Of a stretch of 64,000 nucleotides of DNA, positions 1 through 7,043 are shown one piece after another. A program made the translations under genes and the position numbers. The notes under the pieces were generated by a model, which saw only the letters and a program-made list of their open reading frames with translations, searched no databases and was not told the origin of the DNA. Each line of letters opens with the position of its first letter. Position 1 is the first letter of the stretch. This DNA comes from Rhodospirillales bacterium (GTDB lineage Bacteria; Pseudomonadota; Alphaproteobacteria; Rhodospirillales; Casp-alpha2): assembly GCA_021775095.1 (NCBI GenBank), contig JAJFII010000047.1, forward strand, positions 1 through 64,000, written 5' to 3'.

Positions 1-729
1 ATGGATCCCTATTGTATGGCCAACTTCCTTAAATATTATCCAAAAGCGCAATTTTTGACGATTATCCGCAACCCCTTACAAAGTTGTGAATCCTGGTGCA
101 TAAAATCCATCAATCAAAATCAGAATGACAAATATAAAAAATTTCATGATATCCAAATCAACATCATTGATATGTTGTCTGGTCTAAATAGTGATTCATT
201 TAACTCACAAGCATCAGCAGCGGTGCGTCTGGAGGATATCAAAAATGCCCCACAGAAAACCATGCGCCGGATATGTGCCTATCTGGGAATTGCAGAGACC
301 GCGTCCTTATATGATTCGACCATGCAGGGGTTGAAATGGTGGGGCGACCCAAGCAGTAAGCTTTACGGGAGAACCCATAGTACCGCAACTTGGGATGACG
401 ACCCAACCCAGAAAAAGGTTGGCAAAATTTTCAGTGAAAAAGACCAGTATATTTTAGCAACGTTGTTTTATCCGTTAAGTGCCAGATTTGGTTATGTGCA
501 GCCCAATAACCAAAAATTCAAAATAGACTTATCAGAAATTCGCCCGCTGCTTGAGAAACCCATGGATTACGAACTACGGCTCGCTAAGGATTTTCCACCC
601 GACTACCCGGACCTGGAAATGACCGCAGGTTATAAATCGCTGCATGGTGTTTTAATCGGATTGTGGAGGGTGTTGGACGAATTCGGGACTTATCCGAATA
701 TGTTTAGGCCGCTACCCGAATTAAAATAA
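1..729 (+). CDS. Sulfotransferase family protein, 5'-truncated by the window edge
   Basis: The visible 242 residues resemble the C-terminal part of PAPS-dependent sulfotransferases, which move a sulfuryl group from PAPS to a hydroxyl or amine acceptor. The motif TIIRNPLQSCESW at about residues 20-32 fits the 3'-phosphate-binding strand-loop (R-[ND]-P-x-x-x-x-x-S). RLEDIKNAPQKTMRRIC resembles the region after it in sulfotransferase domains. The N-terminal PAPS loop is not visible, so the gene very probably begins upstream of base 1, and the ATG at base 1 is only the first in-frame codon available. The DNA is visibly AT-richer than most of the window and the protein is rich in Asn, Lys and Ile, which suggests foreign origin. 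The acceptor substrate cannot be told. No operon partner is visible downstream. Confidence 0.6.
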   Translation: MDPYCMANFLKYYPKAQFLTIIRNPLQSCESWCIKSINQNQNDKYKKFHDIQINIIDMLSGLNSDSFNSQASAAVRLEDIKNAPQKTMRRICAYLGIAETASLYDSTMQGLKWWGDPSSKLYGRTHSTATWDDDPTQKKVGKIFSEKDQYILATLFYPLSARFGYVQPNNQKFKIDLSEIRPLLEKPMDYELRLAKDFPPDYPDLEMTAGYKSLHGVLIGLWRVLDEFGTYPNMFRPLPELK

Positions 730-1058
730 ATTCATTACTTTACATCGACCAACAGCCCGTCTCGCCAATGCTTGACAGGACGCGTGAAAAAATTGAATGA
801 CAGAATAAATTTGGCCCATCGAATCAATCGTTCACCGTGTGATTTGTGTCATCGTGTTCCGATGCGAGACCTACGCGTACGGCTGGTCGTGCTTGTGTTT
901 TGGGACCGACGGTCAGTGACAGTGAATTGTATCCACATAATGATTTGGTGGTCACAGGAGCACATTCTGAGATTTGATTAAATATTAGATCTGCCAACAG
1001 ATAACCCGCTTATATCAACGACTTGCCGCCCTATCCTCGATCAATGTTCCGATGATGC
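730..1058. other. Intergenic stretch between sulfotransferase gene and IS66
   Basis: No convincing gene is present. The only open frame (69 codons at 772-981, plus strand) has no recognisable motif and no Shine-Dalgarno sequence. Bases 1031-1058, read on the minus strand, appear to be the displaced 3' tail of the pyruvate-kinase-like pseudogene on the other side of the IS66 element, ending in a TAG at 1031-1033. Confidence 0.5.
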
Positions 1059-1066
1059 GAAGATGT
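1059..1066. repeat. Target-site duplication, left copy (GAAGATGT)
   Basis: This is an exact 8-bp direct repeat of 2833-2840 flanking the IS66 termini. The perfect match implies a fairly recent insertion, with no later rearrangement of the two junctions. Confidence 0.93.
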
Positions 1067-1193
1067 GTAAGCGGTTCTCCGCCCCCACTTTCCACCAACT
1101 TTCCTGATCCCTTATTTTCTCTGGAACGTTTCTTTTTCAGTTGAGGTTTTTATGGATGTACAAACGGAGGTCTATTTGGAACCTCTTGATTAA

Positions 1194-1565
1194 GTGGAGG
1201 TTTTGGCCGGGCCGACGGGTCGGCGAACGTGGCCCGATGAAGTGAAAGGCCGACTTGTTGCTGAGAGTATGGTTGCCGGCGTAAGCGTGCGGGAAGTTGC
1301 TGAGCGTAACGGTCTTGTGGCCAATCGCTTGTCGAGTTGGCGTGGGTTGGCAAAGCGGGGCCTATTGGTCGTTCCTAAGCTGGCCGGAGAGGATTTAGCG
1401 AGCGTTGTTTTGGATGACACAGATACAGTCCCGGCCCTCCCGACGGCGACGCCTTGCTTAAACGCGATTGAGTTGGAGATCGGCGGTGTTAGGTTGCGAC
1501 TTGATGTGAATACTTCGGTTAGCCGGATTGCCGAGCTTGTCTCGGCCTTGAGATCAACCCCATGA
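1194..1565 (+). CDS. tnpA: IS66 accessory protein TnpA (helix-turn-helix)
   Basis: This is the 123-aa IS66 OrfA/TnpA protein, a small DNA-binding accessory needed for IS66 transposition. The start MEVLAGPTGRRTWPDEVK matches the family N-terminus and uses a GTG codon directly after an in-frame TAA, so the start is well fixed. GVSVREVAERNGLVANRLSSW at about residues 30-50 is the helix-turn-helix of the IS3/IS66 OrfA type. The C-terminal part (IELEIGGVRLRLD) is also typical. Length is normal for the family. Its stop overlaps the tnpB ATG by the ATGA arrangement, consistent with translational coupling. Confidence 0.9.
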   Translation: MEVLAGPTGRRTWPDEVKGRLVAESMVAGVSVREVAERNGLVANRLSSWRGLAKRGLLVVPKLAGEDLASVVLDDTDTVPALPTATPCLNAIELEIGGVRLRLDVNTSVSRIAELVSALRSTP

Positions 1566-1933
1566 TGCTTCCAGCCAATGGTCTGCGTATCCTTGTCGTC
1601 ACCAAGCCTGTTGATTTCCGCAAGGGCCATAATGGGTTGGCGGCTCTGGTCAGTAACATCCTTGGTGAGAAGCCCTTTTCCGGCACGGTCTTTATCTTCC
1701 GCTCCAAGCGTGCTGATCGTTTGAAGCTGTTGTACTGGGATGGCACAGGACTGGTGATGATTTACAAGCGTTTGGAGGATCACAGGTTCGCTTGGCCTTT
1801 GCTCAAGGACGGCTTGATGCGGCTCAATTCTGCGCAGTTTGAAGCCTTGTTTTCAGGCCCAGATTTACAATCGCCAGGGCATCGAGTTGGATCGCTCGAC
1901 CCTGGCAAACTGGGTCGGCAAAGCGGCCTTTGA
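1562..1933 (+). CDS. tnpB: IS66 accessory protein TnpB, C-terminus replaced at the deletion junction
   Basis: Residues 1-98 are typical IS66 Orf2/TnpB (PF05717-like). They include RILVVTKPVDFRKGHNGLAALV, FIFRSKRADRLKLLYWDG and RLNSAQFEALFSG. Family members normally continue with a short tail such as GLDWRR and then stop. Here the frame instead runs on for about 25 unrelated residues (PDLQSPGHRVG...), which are the tnpC sequence read in the wrong frame. The join lies at about 1853-1862. The protein is thus a nearly full TnpB with a foreign tail. Whether it still functions cannot be judged. Confidence 0.85.
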   Translation: MMLPANGLRILVVTKPVDFRKGHNGLAALVSNILGEKPFSGTVFIFRSKRADRLKLLYWDGTGLVMIYKRLEDHRFAWPLLKDGLMRLNSAQFEALFSGPDLQSPGHRVGSLDPGKLGRQSGL

Positions 1934-2816
1934 ATTAAAGCCGGTGTTTGAGTGTCTGCTGGAAAACCTCAAAACATCTAGCAAGCTATTGATGGATGAA
2001 ACCCGGGCACCAGTGCTTGATCCCGGGAGAGGTAAGACAAAAACCGATTACTTCTGGGCTCTGGCGCGAGATGATCGAGCCTGGGGCGGTGATGATCCAC
2101 CGGGTGTGGCCTACAGCTACGCGCCCGAACGCAGCGGTGCGTACGGTGAATCCATTGTTGAAGGATTTGGTGGTATTCTCCAGGTCGATGGGTATGCCGG
2201 TTATAACCGGCTGACCAAACCAGACAGGCAGGGGCCGCCGATTGAGCTCGCCTATTGCTGGGCGCACGCCCGGCGCAAGCTGCATAAGGTTGCCAAAAAC
2301 AGTAAAGCACCGATTGCCGAGGACGGGCTCAAAAGGATTGCTGAGTTGTACCGCATCGAGGCCGACATCAGGGGCCAGCCCCCGGAAGAGCGCCTTGCCG
2401 CACGCCGTCAACGCAGCGCACCACGCATCGAAGCCTTCGAACTCTGGTTAGCCAAACATCGCGCCTGCGTTTCTGGAAAGTCCCCTCTCGGCGAAGCGCT
2501 GCGTTATATCACCAAGTTCTGGAAGAGGCTAACCCTGTTCCTCAGTGATGGTCGTATCGAGATCGACAACAATCCCGTCGAGCGAACCATCCGTCCGATT
2601 GCTCTCAACCGAAAGAATGCGCTCTTCGCCGGTCATGATGCCGGGGCTCAAAACTGGGGCATCATCGCATCCCTGATCGAAACGTCTAAACTTAACAACA
2701 TCGAACCGCAGGCCTATTTGACGGCAACGCTCAGGGCTATCGTCGACGGACACCGGCAAAGCCAGATCGAGCAACTGCTGCCATGGAACTTTGACGCCCA
2801 AATTAATCACGTGTGA
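1839..2816 (+). pseudogene. tnpC: IS66 transposase TnpC, N-terminal region deleted
   Basis: This is the C-terminal 60 percent or so of the IS66 DDE transposase. Homology begins at QIYNRQGIELDRSTLANWVG, normally about residue 190-200 of a roughly 510-540 aa protein. The usual N-terminal leucine-zipper and zinc-finger regions are missing. The three acidic catalytic residues are all in the surviving part: LLMDETRAPV, LQVDGYAGYNRL and NNPVERTIRP. The C-terminal tail with LTATLRAIVDGH and QIEQLLPWNF is intact. The ATG at 1839 lies inside tnpB sequence in another frame and is probably not a natural start. The short string CAGGC shared by the expected tnpB and tnpC sequences at the join suggests deletion by short-homology recombination. 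Confidence 0.85.
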
Positions 2817-2828
2817 TTGCCGCACCGC

Positions 2829-3230
2829 TTACGAAGATGTTGCGACAGGTGAATATTTGGCCTTCAGCATTTCATGGTTCATTTTGAGAGGGTTGATTCG
2901 GACCTTATCGTAAATCGACTGATGGTCAGACAGCAGCTCTTCAAAACTCGTATTTGGTTTCCGGCGTTCAAAATGTCCTACCAATTTACGGGCGGTAAGA
3001 ATAGAACCTACCGGATTGTCGACGATCACCGTCTCCGCCGCCAAAACAAGTCCGACGACTCCCATTTCCAAAGTGCTGACGACATCATTGATTTCAGCCC
3101 ACATTGGTTGCTGTGAACCAATCATCAATTCAAGTAAATTTTTCACCACGCAGACGGGTTTTGCACGGGCCCTGACGCTGGAAATGATACGGCGTCGCAG
3201 AAAGGGAAATTTCTGGATTGAAGAAATTTT
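2829..3230 (-). pseudogene. Pyruvate-kinase-like gene fragment, disrupted by IS66
   Basis: Read on the minus strand from 3230, an open frame without a good start gives FPFLRRRIISS, KPVCVVKNLLELMIG, MWAEINDVVSTLEMGVVG and LVLAAETVIVDNPVGSI. These align in order with the pyruvate kinase segments RII, KPVI-ATQMLESM, PTRAEVSDVANAV and MLS-ETA-G-YPVE. The frame starts after a TAA at 3231-3233, so the N-terminal barrel with the catalytic lysine is missing. Its 3' end runs into the IS66 right inverted repeat, which supplies the stop. Beyond the element the same frame continues from the second target-duplication copy for a few codons (HHRNIDRG) to a TAG at 1031-1033. The gene was therefore 5'-truncated and also interrupted by the IS near its last codons. 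There is no C-terminal pyruvate kinase domain in either part. Confidence 0.7.
2833..2840. repeat. Target-site duplication, right copy (GAAGATGT)
   Basis: This is the right-hand partner of 1059-1066, directly abutting the right inverted repeat of the IS66 element. Confidence 0.93.
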
Positions 3231-3251
3231 TTATAACACTAACATATTAGC

Positions 3252-3971
3252 ATGGAACATGACAAAAATAGCCAATACCTGTTCTTAGATACCACCGTCC
3301 TGTCGCGGGAGCTTCCCAAAGCTACCCAGGTTTACGAAATTATGCGCAGCGCAATCATCGATATGAAACTGCGCCCGGGTGTGCCAATTAACAAGGATCT
3401 GATCAGCTGCAAACTGAAAGTCTCCAAAACCCCGGTCTCCGAGGCCGTCAGCCGGCTCGAGGAAAACGGCCTTTTGGAGGTTTTCCCACAGCATGGAACC
3501 TTCGTCACAAAAATTCGCAAATCCGACGTGCGCCAGGGTGCGTTCCTGAGAAAAGCCCTGGAAGTTGCCGCCGTCCGCGAAGTCGCCGCCCAGGCGACGG
3601 TCGCGCAGGTTGACCAGCTTAGAAAAAACATGCGTTATCAGAAAAGTGCCCTTCAAGCTGGCGATCTGGAAGATTTCCATAAATTTGACGAAGAGTTCCA
3701 TACGCTGATTTGCCGGTTCACCGGATACCCACGCCTGCCCAGACTGGTCGATGGCTCGCGCGGCCAATTGGATCGGGTCCGAAAACTCCTGCTGCCCGAT
3801 GCCAAACGCCCGGACGAAACCCTAAAAGAACATAAAGCCATTTTAAAAGCCATCGCAGCCCATGACCCGGATGGCGCGGCCCTGGCAACCAAGGCGCATC
3901 TCGACAAAATCCCAAATCGACTGGAGGATTTGGTTCAACACCAACCGGAAATGTTTGAAACCGAAGCGTAA
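3252..3971 (+). CDS. GntR-family transcriptional regulator (FadR/FCD subfamily)
   Basis: This 239-aa regulator has an N-terminal winged helix at about residues 22-90 (VYEIMRSAIIDMKLRPGVPI, then LKVSKTPVSEAVSRLEENGL and VFPQHGTFV). The C-terminal helical FCD effector domain covers about 100-230 and includes FHKFDEEFHTLICRFTGYPRL, EHKAILKAIAAHD and AHLDKI. The conserved Asp and His residues in those helices fit the metal-dependent effector pocket of the family. It lies 392 bp upstream of, and co-directional with, the sugar ABC importer, so it probably controls that locus in response to a substrate or intermediate. The start ATG at 3252 gives a short extra N-terminus. A downstream start cannot be excluded. 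Confidence 0.88.
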   Translation: MEHDKNSQYLFLDTTVLSRELPKATQVYEIMRSAIIDMKLRPGVPINKDLISCKLKVSKTPVSEAVSRLEENGLLEVFPQHGTFVTKIRKSDVRQGAFLRKALEVAAVREVAAQATVAQVDQLRKNMRYQKSALQAGDLEDFHKFDEEFHTLICRFTGYPRLPRLVDGSRGQLDRVRKLLLPDAKRPDETLKEHKAILKAIAAHDPDGAALATKAHLDKIPNRLEDLVQHQPEMFETEA

Positions 3972-4363
3972 CCCCGACCACTAAGGACAGCTCCGGCCAA
4001 AACAAGGGAAAACCGACACAGGCGAGGCAAAAAAATCCACAGCGAATGACCACCAATTGAAAAAGGAGAAAACCCGTTTAACATCCATTTGATACTCAAA
4101 ACCCCGGCTCTGTGAACTGCCAGCGGATTTATGTAGAAAAAGTGGCAAGAAAAACATTTGTCTGCATTCACTATTTGGCTATCGTAAGCGAAGGAGGAAA
4201 TCCGGTCCTTTATATTTTTGGGGGTTCCTGGCGCATTGGGAATCAACCAACTGCAACCTGGTGGCCCAACCACCGACAAAAAACAGAGATAAAAACAGAG
4301 ATAAAAAAAGAATTTAAAAAACAGAGTTTAAAAACACAGTTTTAAAACATAAGGGAGTTCATT
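3972..4363. promoter_or_regulatory. Leader and promoter region of the sugar ABC operon
   Basis: This 392-bp non-coding stretch precedes the binding-protein gene. I see no convincing protein. Its 3' part, about 4277-4348, is strongly A-rich and contains repeated variants of AAAACAGAG (two exact copies about 12 bp apart, then degenerate ones with TTTAAAAACA). The sequence AAGGGAG lies 7 bp before the ATG at 4364 and is a good Shine-Dalgarno. The region presumably holds the operon promoter and GntR operator, but I cannot assign either exactly. Confidence 0.4.
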
Positions 4364-5857
4364 ATGAGACATCATTACACAGGTTTAGGGCGCTCACGGC
4401 TTGCCGTAGCCACCGCAGTTGCCGGTGTTCTCGCCGTCAGTTCAGCCGCACAGGCCCAGTACAACGACGTCACCATTAATATTCTGACCCGGCCCGGGCC
4501 GGTAATCGCCCAACGGATGGTCGAACGGGGGGAAGAATTTACAAAAATGACCGGTGCCAAAGTCAAGGTCGCCGAAGTTCCGTTTGCCGAACTGTTCCAG
4601 AAACTGCTGACCGACTGGTCGACCGGTACCAACTCCATTGACGTCGGGGTGTTTGCCTCGGGCTGGGGCGTTGAAATGGTCGATGGCGGATTGTTGGAAA
4701 ATCTCGATCCTTATATTGCCAAAGATACAAAAATCCACCTGCAGGACATTGCCCCCTATTTCCGCGAGTACAACCAAAAAATTGCCGGTAAAACCCATCT
4801 GATCACCATCGATGGCGATTTCCAAATGCTTTATTACCGCAAGGACATCCTCGAGCAAAAGGGTCTGAAGGCGCCGCGCAACTGGGCCGAATATATGAAC
4901 GTTGCAAAAGCCACCCATGGTATGGACATGAACGGTGACGGCGACGCCGACTATGGCTCATGTATCTTCAAAAAACGCAACGCCCAATCCTACTTCGCGA
5001 TTATGTCGATTGCCGCGGCTTTTGTTCAAACCAAAGGCACGGGTCACGGTATTTTCTTTGATCCAGAAACCATGGAACCGAAAGTGAACAACGAAGCCTG
5101 GGTCGAGGCCTTTAAGATTTACAAAAGCACCGGTGAATACGGGCCGGCCGATGAGTTGAACCAAGATATTGGCGATACCCGGGCTTTGGTTACCGGTGGC
5201 CGTTGTGCCCTGGCCATTGACTGGGGTGACATTGGACCGCTTTCCATCGACAAAGACGGTGCTGCCATCAAAGACAAAATGGGTGCGGTGATCATGCCGG
5301 GCACCAGCAGGGTGCTGGATGAAGCCTCCGGTAAACTGGTCGCCTGCAACGCAACCACATGCCCCTATGCGGTTGACGGTATCAACTATGCACCGTTCGC
5401 CGCATTTGGTGGCTGGTCCGGTGCGATCAACGCCAAGTCTCCTGCAAAAACCAAACAGGCGGCTTATGAGTTCCTATCCTATATGAACCAGGCCGCCCAA
5501 TCGAATGTGGATGTGACCATGGGATGGACCGGCTATAATCCTTACCGGAACTCACAATTGGACAACACCGCCAATTGGGTCAAAGCCGGTTTCAGTCAAG
5601 CCTTTGCGGAAAACTACCTGGGTGCCATCAAGGACAGCCTGAACAGTCCAAATATGGCCTCTGACATCCGCATTCCCGGTGCCCAACAGTACACGGGTGT
5701 GGTTTTAGACCGCGAACTTGCGCGTTTCCTGGCCGATGAAATCACCGCCGAAGAAGCGGTCGAAAATATTGAAGAGGGTTGGGAGGAAATCACCGAAGAC
5801 TTCGGTCGTGAGCGCCAGGCAACCTTGTACAAACTGTCCCTAGGCATCACCAACTAA
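4364..5857 (+). CDS. Sugar ABC transporter, periplasmic substrate-binding protein (family 1)
   Basis: This 497-aa extracellular solute-binding protein of the MalE/UgpB type would capture a carbohydrate or polyol in the periplasm and deliver it to the permeases encoded next. A Sec signal peptide is clear: positively charged start, hydrophobic AVATAVAGVLAVSSAAQA, then cleavage near AQA-QYND. The mature part has the usual lobes (GAKVKVAEVPFAELFQKLLTD, LENLDPYI, DGDFQMLYYRKDIL, FAAFGGWSGAINAKS). Around residue 190, DMNGDGDADYG looks like an EF-hand-like calcium loop (D-x-N-x-D-x-D). Cysteines in YGSCIF and ACNATTCP could form a disulfide. It is the first of four tightly spaced importer genes. The ligand cannot be inferred from sequence alone. 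Confidence 0.92.
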   Translation: MRHHYTGLGRSRLAVATAVAGVLAVSSAAQAQYNDVTINILTRPGPVIAQRMVERGEEFTKMTGAKVKVAEVPFAELFQKLLTDWSTGTNSIDVGVFASGWGVEMVDGGLLENLDPYIAKDTKIHLQDIAPYFREYNQKIAGKTHLITIDGDFQMLYYRKDILEQKGLKAPRNWAEYMNVAKATHGMDMNGDGDADYGSCIFKKRNAQSYFAIMSIAAAFVQTKGTGHGIFFDPETMEPKVNNEAWVEAFKIYKSTGEYGPADELNQDIGDTRALVTGGRCALAIDWGDIGPLSIDKDGAAIKDKMGAVIMPGTSRVLDEASGKLVACNATTCPYAVDGINYAPFAAFGGWSGAINAKSPAKTKQAAYEFLSYMNQAAQSNVDVTMGWTGYNPYRNSQLDNTANWVKAGFSQAFAENYLGAIKDSLNSPNMASDIRIPGAQQYTGVVLDRELARFLADEITAEEAVENIEEGWEEITEDFGRERQATLYKLSLGITN

Positions 5858-5867
5858 ACCGATCCCT

Positions 5868-7043
5868 ATGACCAACCTGGGGACACACCAAGACGACAAC
5901 CGGCCGGGGACGATAACCCCGGTCGGCGTCGCCCGCATGGCACCGCGCCGCACTCGGATCAGCGAATGGTTTGATCAGCGCGCCGGTACCTATTTCATCA
6001 TGCCCGCCGTGGTCATGATTTTAATCTTTTCCATTTTCCCCCTGGTCGCGTCGCTGATCATGTCGGTGTCGCGCATCCGGTTGCGTGGCGGCGGTTACAA
6101 TGTGCGATATGTGGGAACACAAAATTTTGAAAAACAGTTTTTCGGCTCGGAGCAGTTTCATTTTTTGGGCACTTTTGCCGACCTCAGCCCGATCGCCTGG
6201 ATCCTGATTCTCGCCTCGGCCGCCGGTATTTTGTGGTGGCTGTTTCGATATGTGACGACGCGCTTCAGTGTCATTGGTTTTGCCGGCCGGCTGGTCACGG
6301 CAAGTATGGTTTTTGGCCTTATTGTTTTGTTTTCGGCGACTCTCGTCAGTGGCGGTCGTATGGGCACCTTGGGTGTCACCTTGTTTTATGTTTTTGTTGG
6401 TTGCGGCGTGCAATTTTTGATTGGCCTTGCTCTGGCCCTGTTGTGTTCGCAACAAATTAGGGGCCGGACGTTTTTCCGCATTGTCTTTTTTATTCCCCTG
6501 ATGGTGACACCCATTGGCATCGGTTACGCCTTTCGCATGATCGCCGATACCACCAAGGGGCCGTTTTCGCCGTTTTGGCAGTGGGCGGGACTGGGTGACT
6601 TTGCCTGGGCCGCAGATGCCTGGACCGCCAGAATTTTCATTACAGTCGGCGATTCCTGGCAATGGATTCCTTTCATATTTGTCATATTGCTGGCCGCCTG
6701 TGAAAACATCCCCCGCGATTTTGTCGAAGCTGCGGAAGTCGATGGTGCTTCCCAGCGTCAAATCTTTTTCGAAATTACCTGGCCACAGATCATGCCGGTC
6801 GCCGCCTCGGTCATGTTGATCCGGATGATCGAGGCCTTTAAAATCGTCGATTTGCCCAACATTATGACCTCCGGCGGGCCCGGCATCGCGACAGAATCCA
6901 TGAGCCTGCATTCCCTGTTCGCCTGGCGATCCCTCGACCTCGGCCAATCGGCGGCCATTTCTTATTTGCTGTTGTTTGTCACCGTCGTGCTTTGTGTCTC
7001 GTTTTTTAATTTGGTTGTCTTGCAATATGTGAGAAAAACATGA
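5868..7043 (+). CDS. Sugar ABC transporter permease, MalF/UgpA-like, with inserted helix pair
   Basis: This inner-membrane permease of the binding-protein-dependent family is 391 aa, about 90 longer than typical UgpA/MalF-short proteins. The first membrane helix (FIMPAVVMILIFSIFPLVASLIM) is followed by YVGTQNF. Then comes an extra block at about residues 100-165 with two hydrophobic segments (PIAWILILASAAGILWWLF and LVTASMVFGLIVLFSATLV), before the usual core resumes at FYVFVGCGVQFLIGLALALL. The EAA coupling motif is EAAEVDGASQRQIFFEITWP. It begins 10 bp after the binding-protein stop and overlaps the next permease by ATGA, so translation is likely coupled. Confidence 0.92.
   Translation: MTNLGTHQDDNRPGTITPVGVARMAPRRTRISEWFDQRAGTYFIMPAVVMILIFSIFPLVASLIMSVSRIRLRGGGYNVRYVGTQNFEKQFFGSEQFHFLGTFADLSPIAWILILASAAGILWWLFRYVTTRFSVIGFAGRLVTASMVFGLIVLFSATLVSGGRMGTLGVTLFYVFVGCGVQFLIGLALALLCSQQIRGRTFFRIVFFIPLMVTPIGIGYAFRMIADTTKGPFSPFWQWAGLGDFAWAADAWTARIFITVGDSWQWIPFIFVILLAACENIPRDFVEAAEVDGASQRQIFFEITWPQIMPVAASVMLIRMIEAFKIVDLPNIMTSGGPGIATESMSLHSLFAWRSLDLGQSAAISYLLLFVTVVLCVSFFNLVVLQYVRKT

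Larger units (their letters stand above)
1067..2832 (+). mobile_element. IS66-family insertion sequence, internally deleted
   Basis: Both ends begin GTAAGCGGT when read inward (left from 1067, right from 2832), the usual IS66 terminal sequence. The element is bracketed by the 8-bp duplication GAAGATGT at 1059-1066 and 2833-2840, the duplication length expected for IS66. It carries tnpA, tnpB and tnpC in the canonical order, with a 4-bp ATGA overlap between tnpA and tnpB. At about 1.77 kb it is shorter than the usual 2.4-2.7 kb of the family, because the end of tnpB is joined directly to the middle of tnpC. The catalytic domain of TnpC survives but its N-terminal region is lost. The element is probably no longer autonomous, though its ends could be mobilised in trans. 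It interrupts a pyruvate-kinase-like pseudogene on the opposite strand. Confidence 0.93.

Noticed and set aside
772-981. 69-codon frame after the sulfotransferase gene
   Set aside because: No ribosome-binding site, no motif, and a basic random-looking translation.
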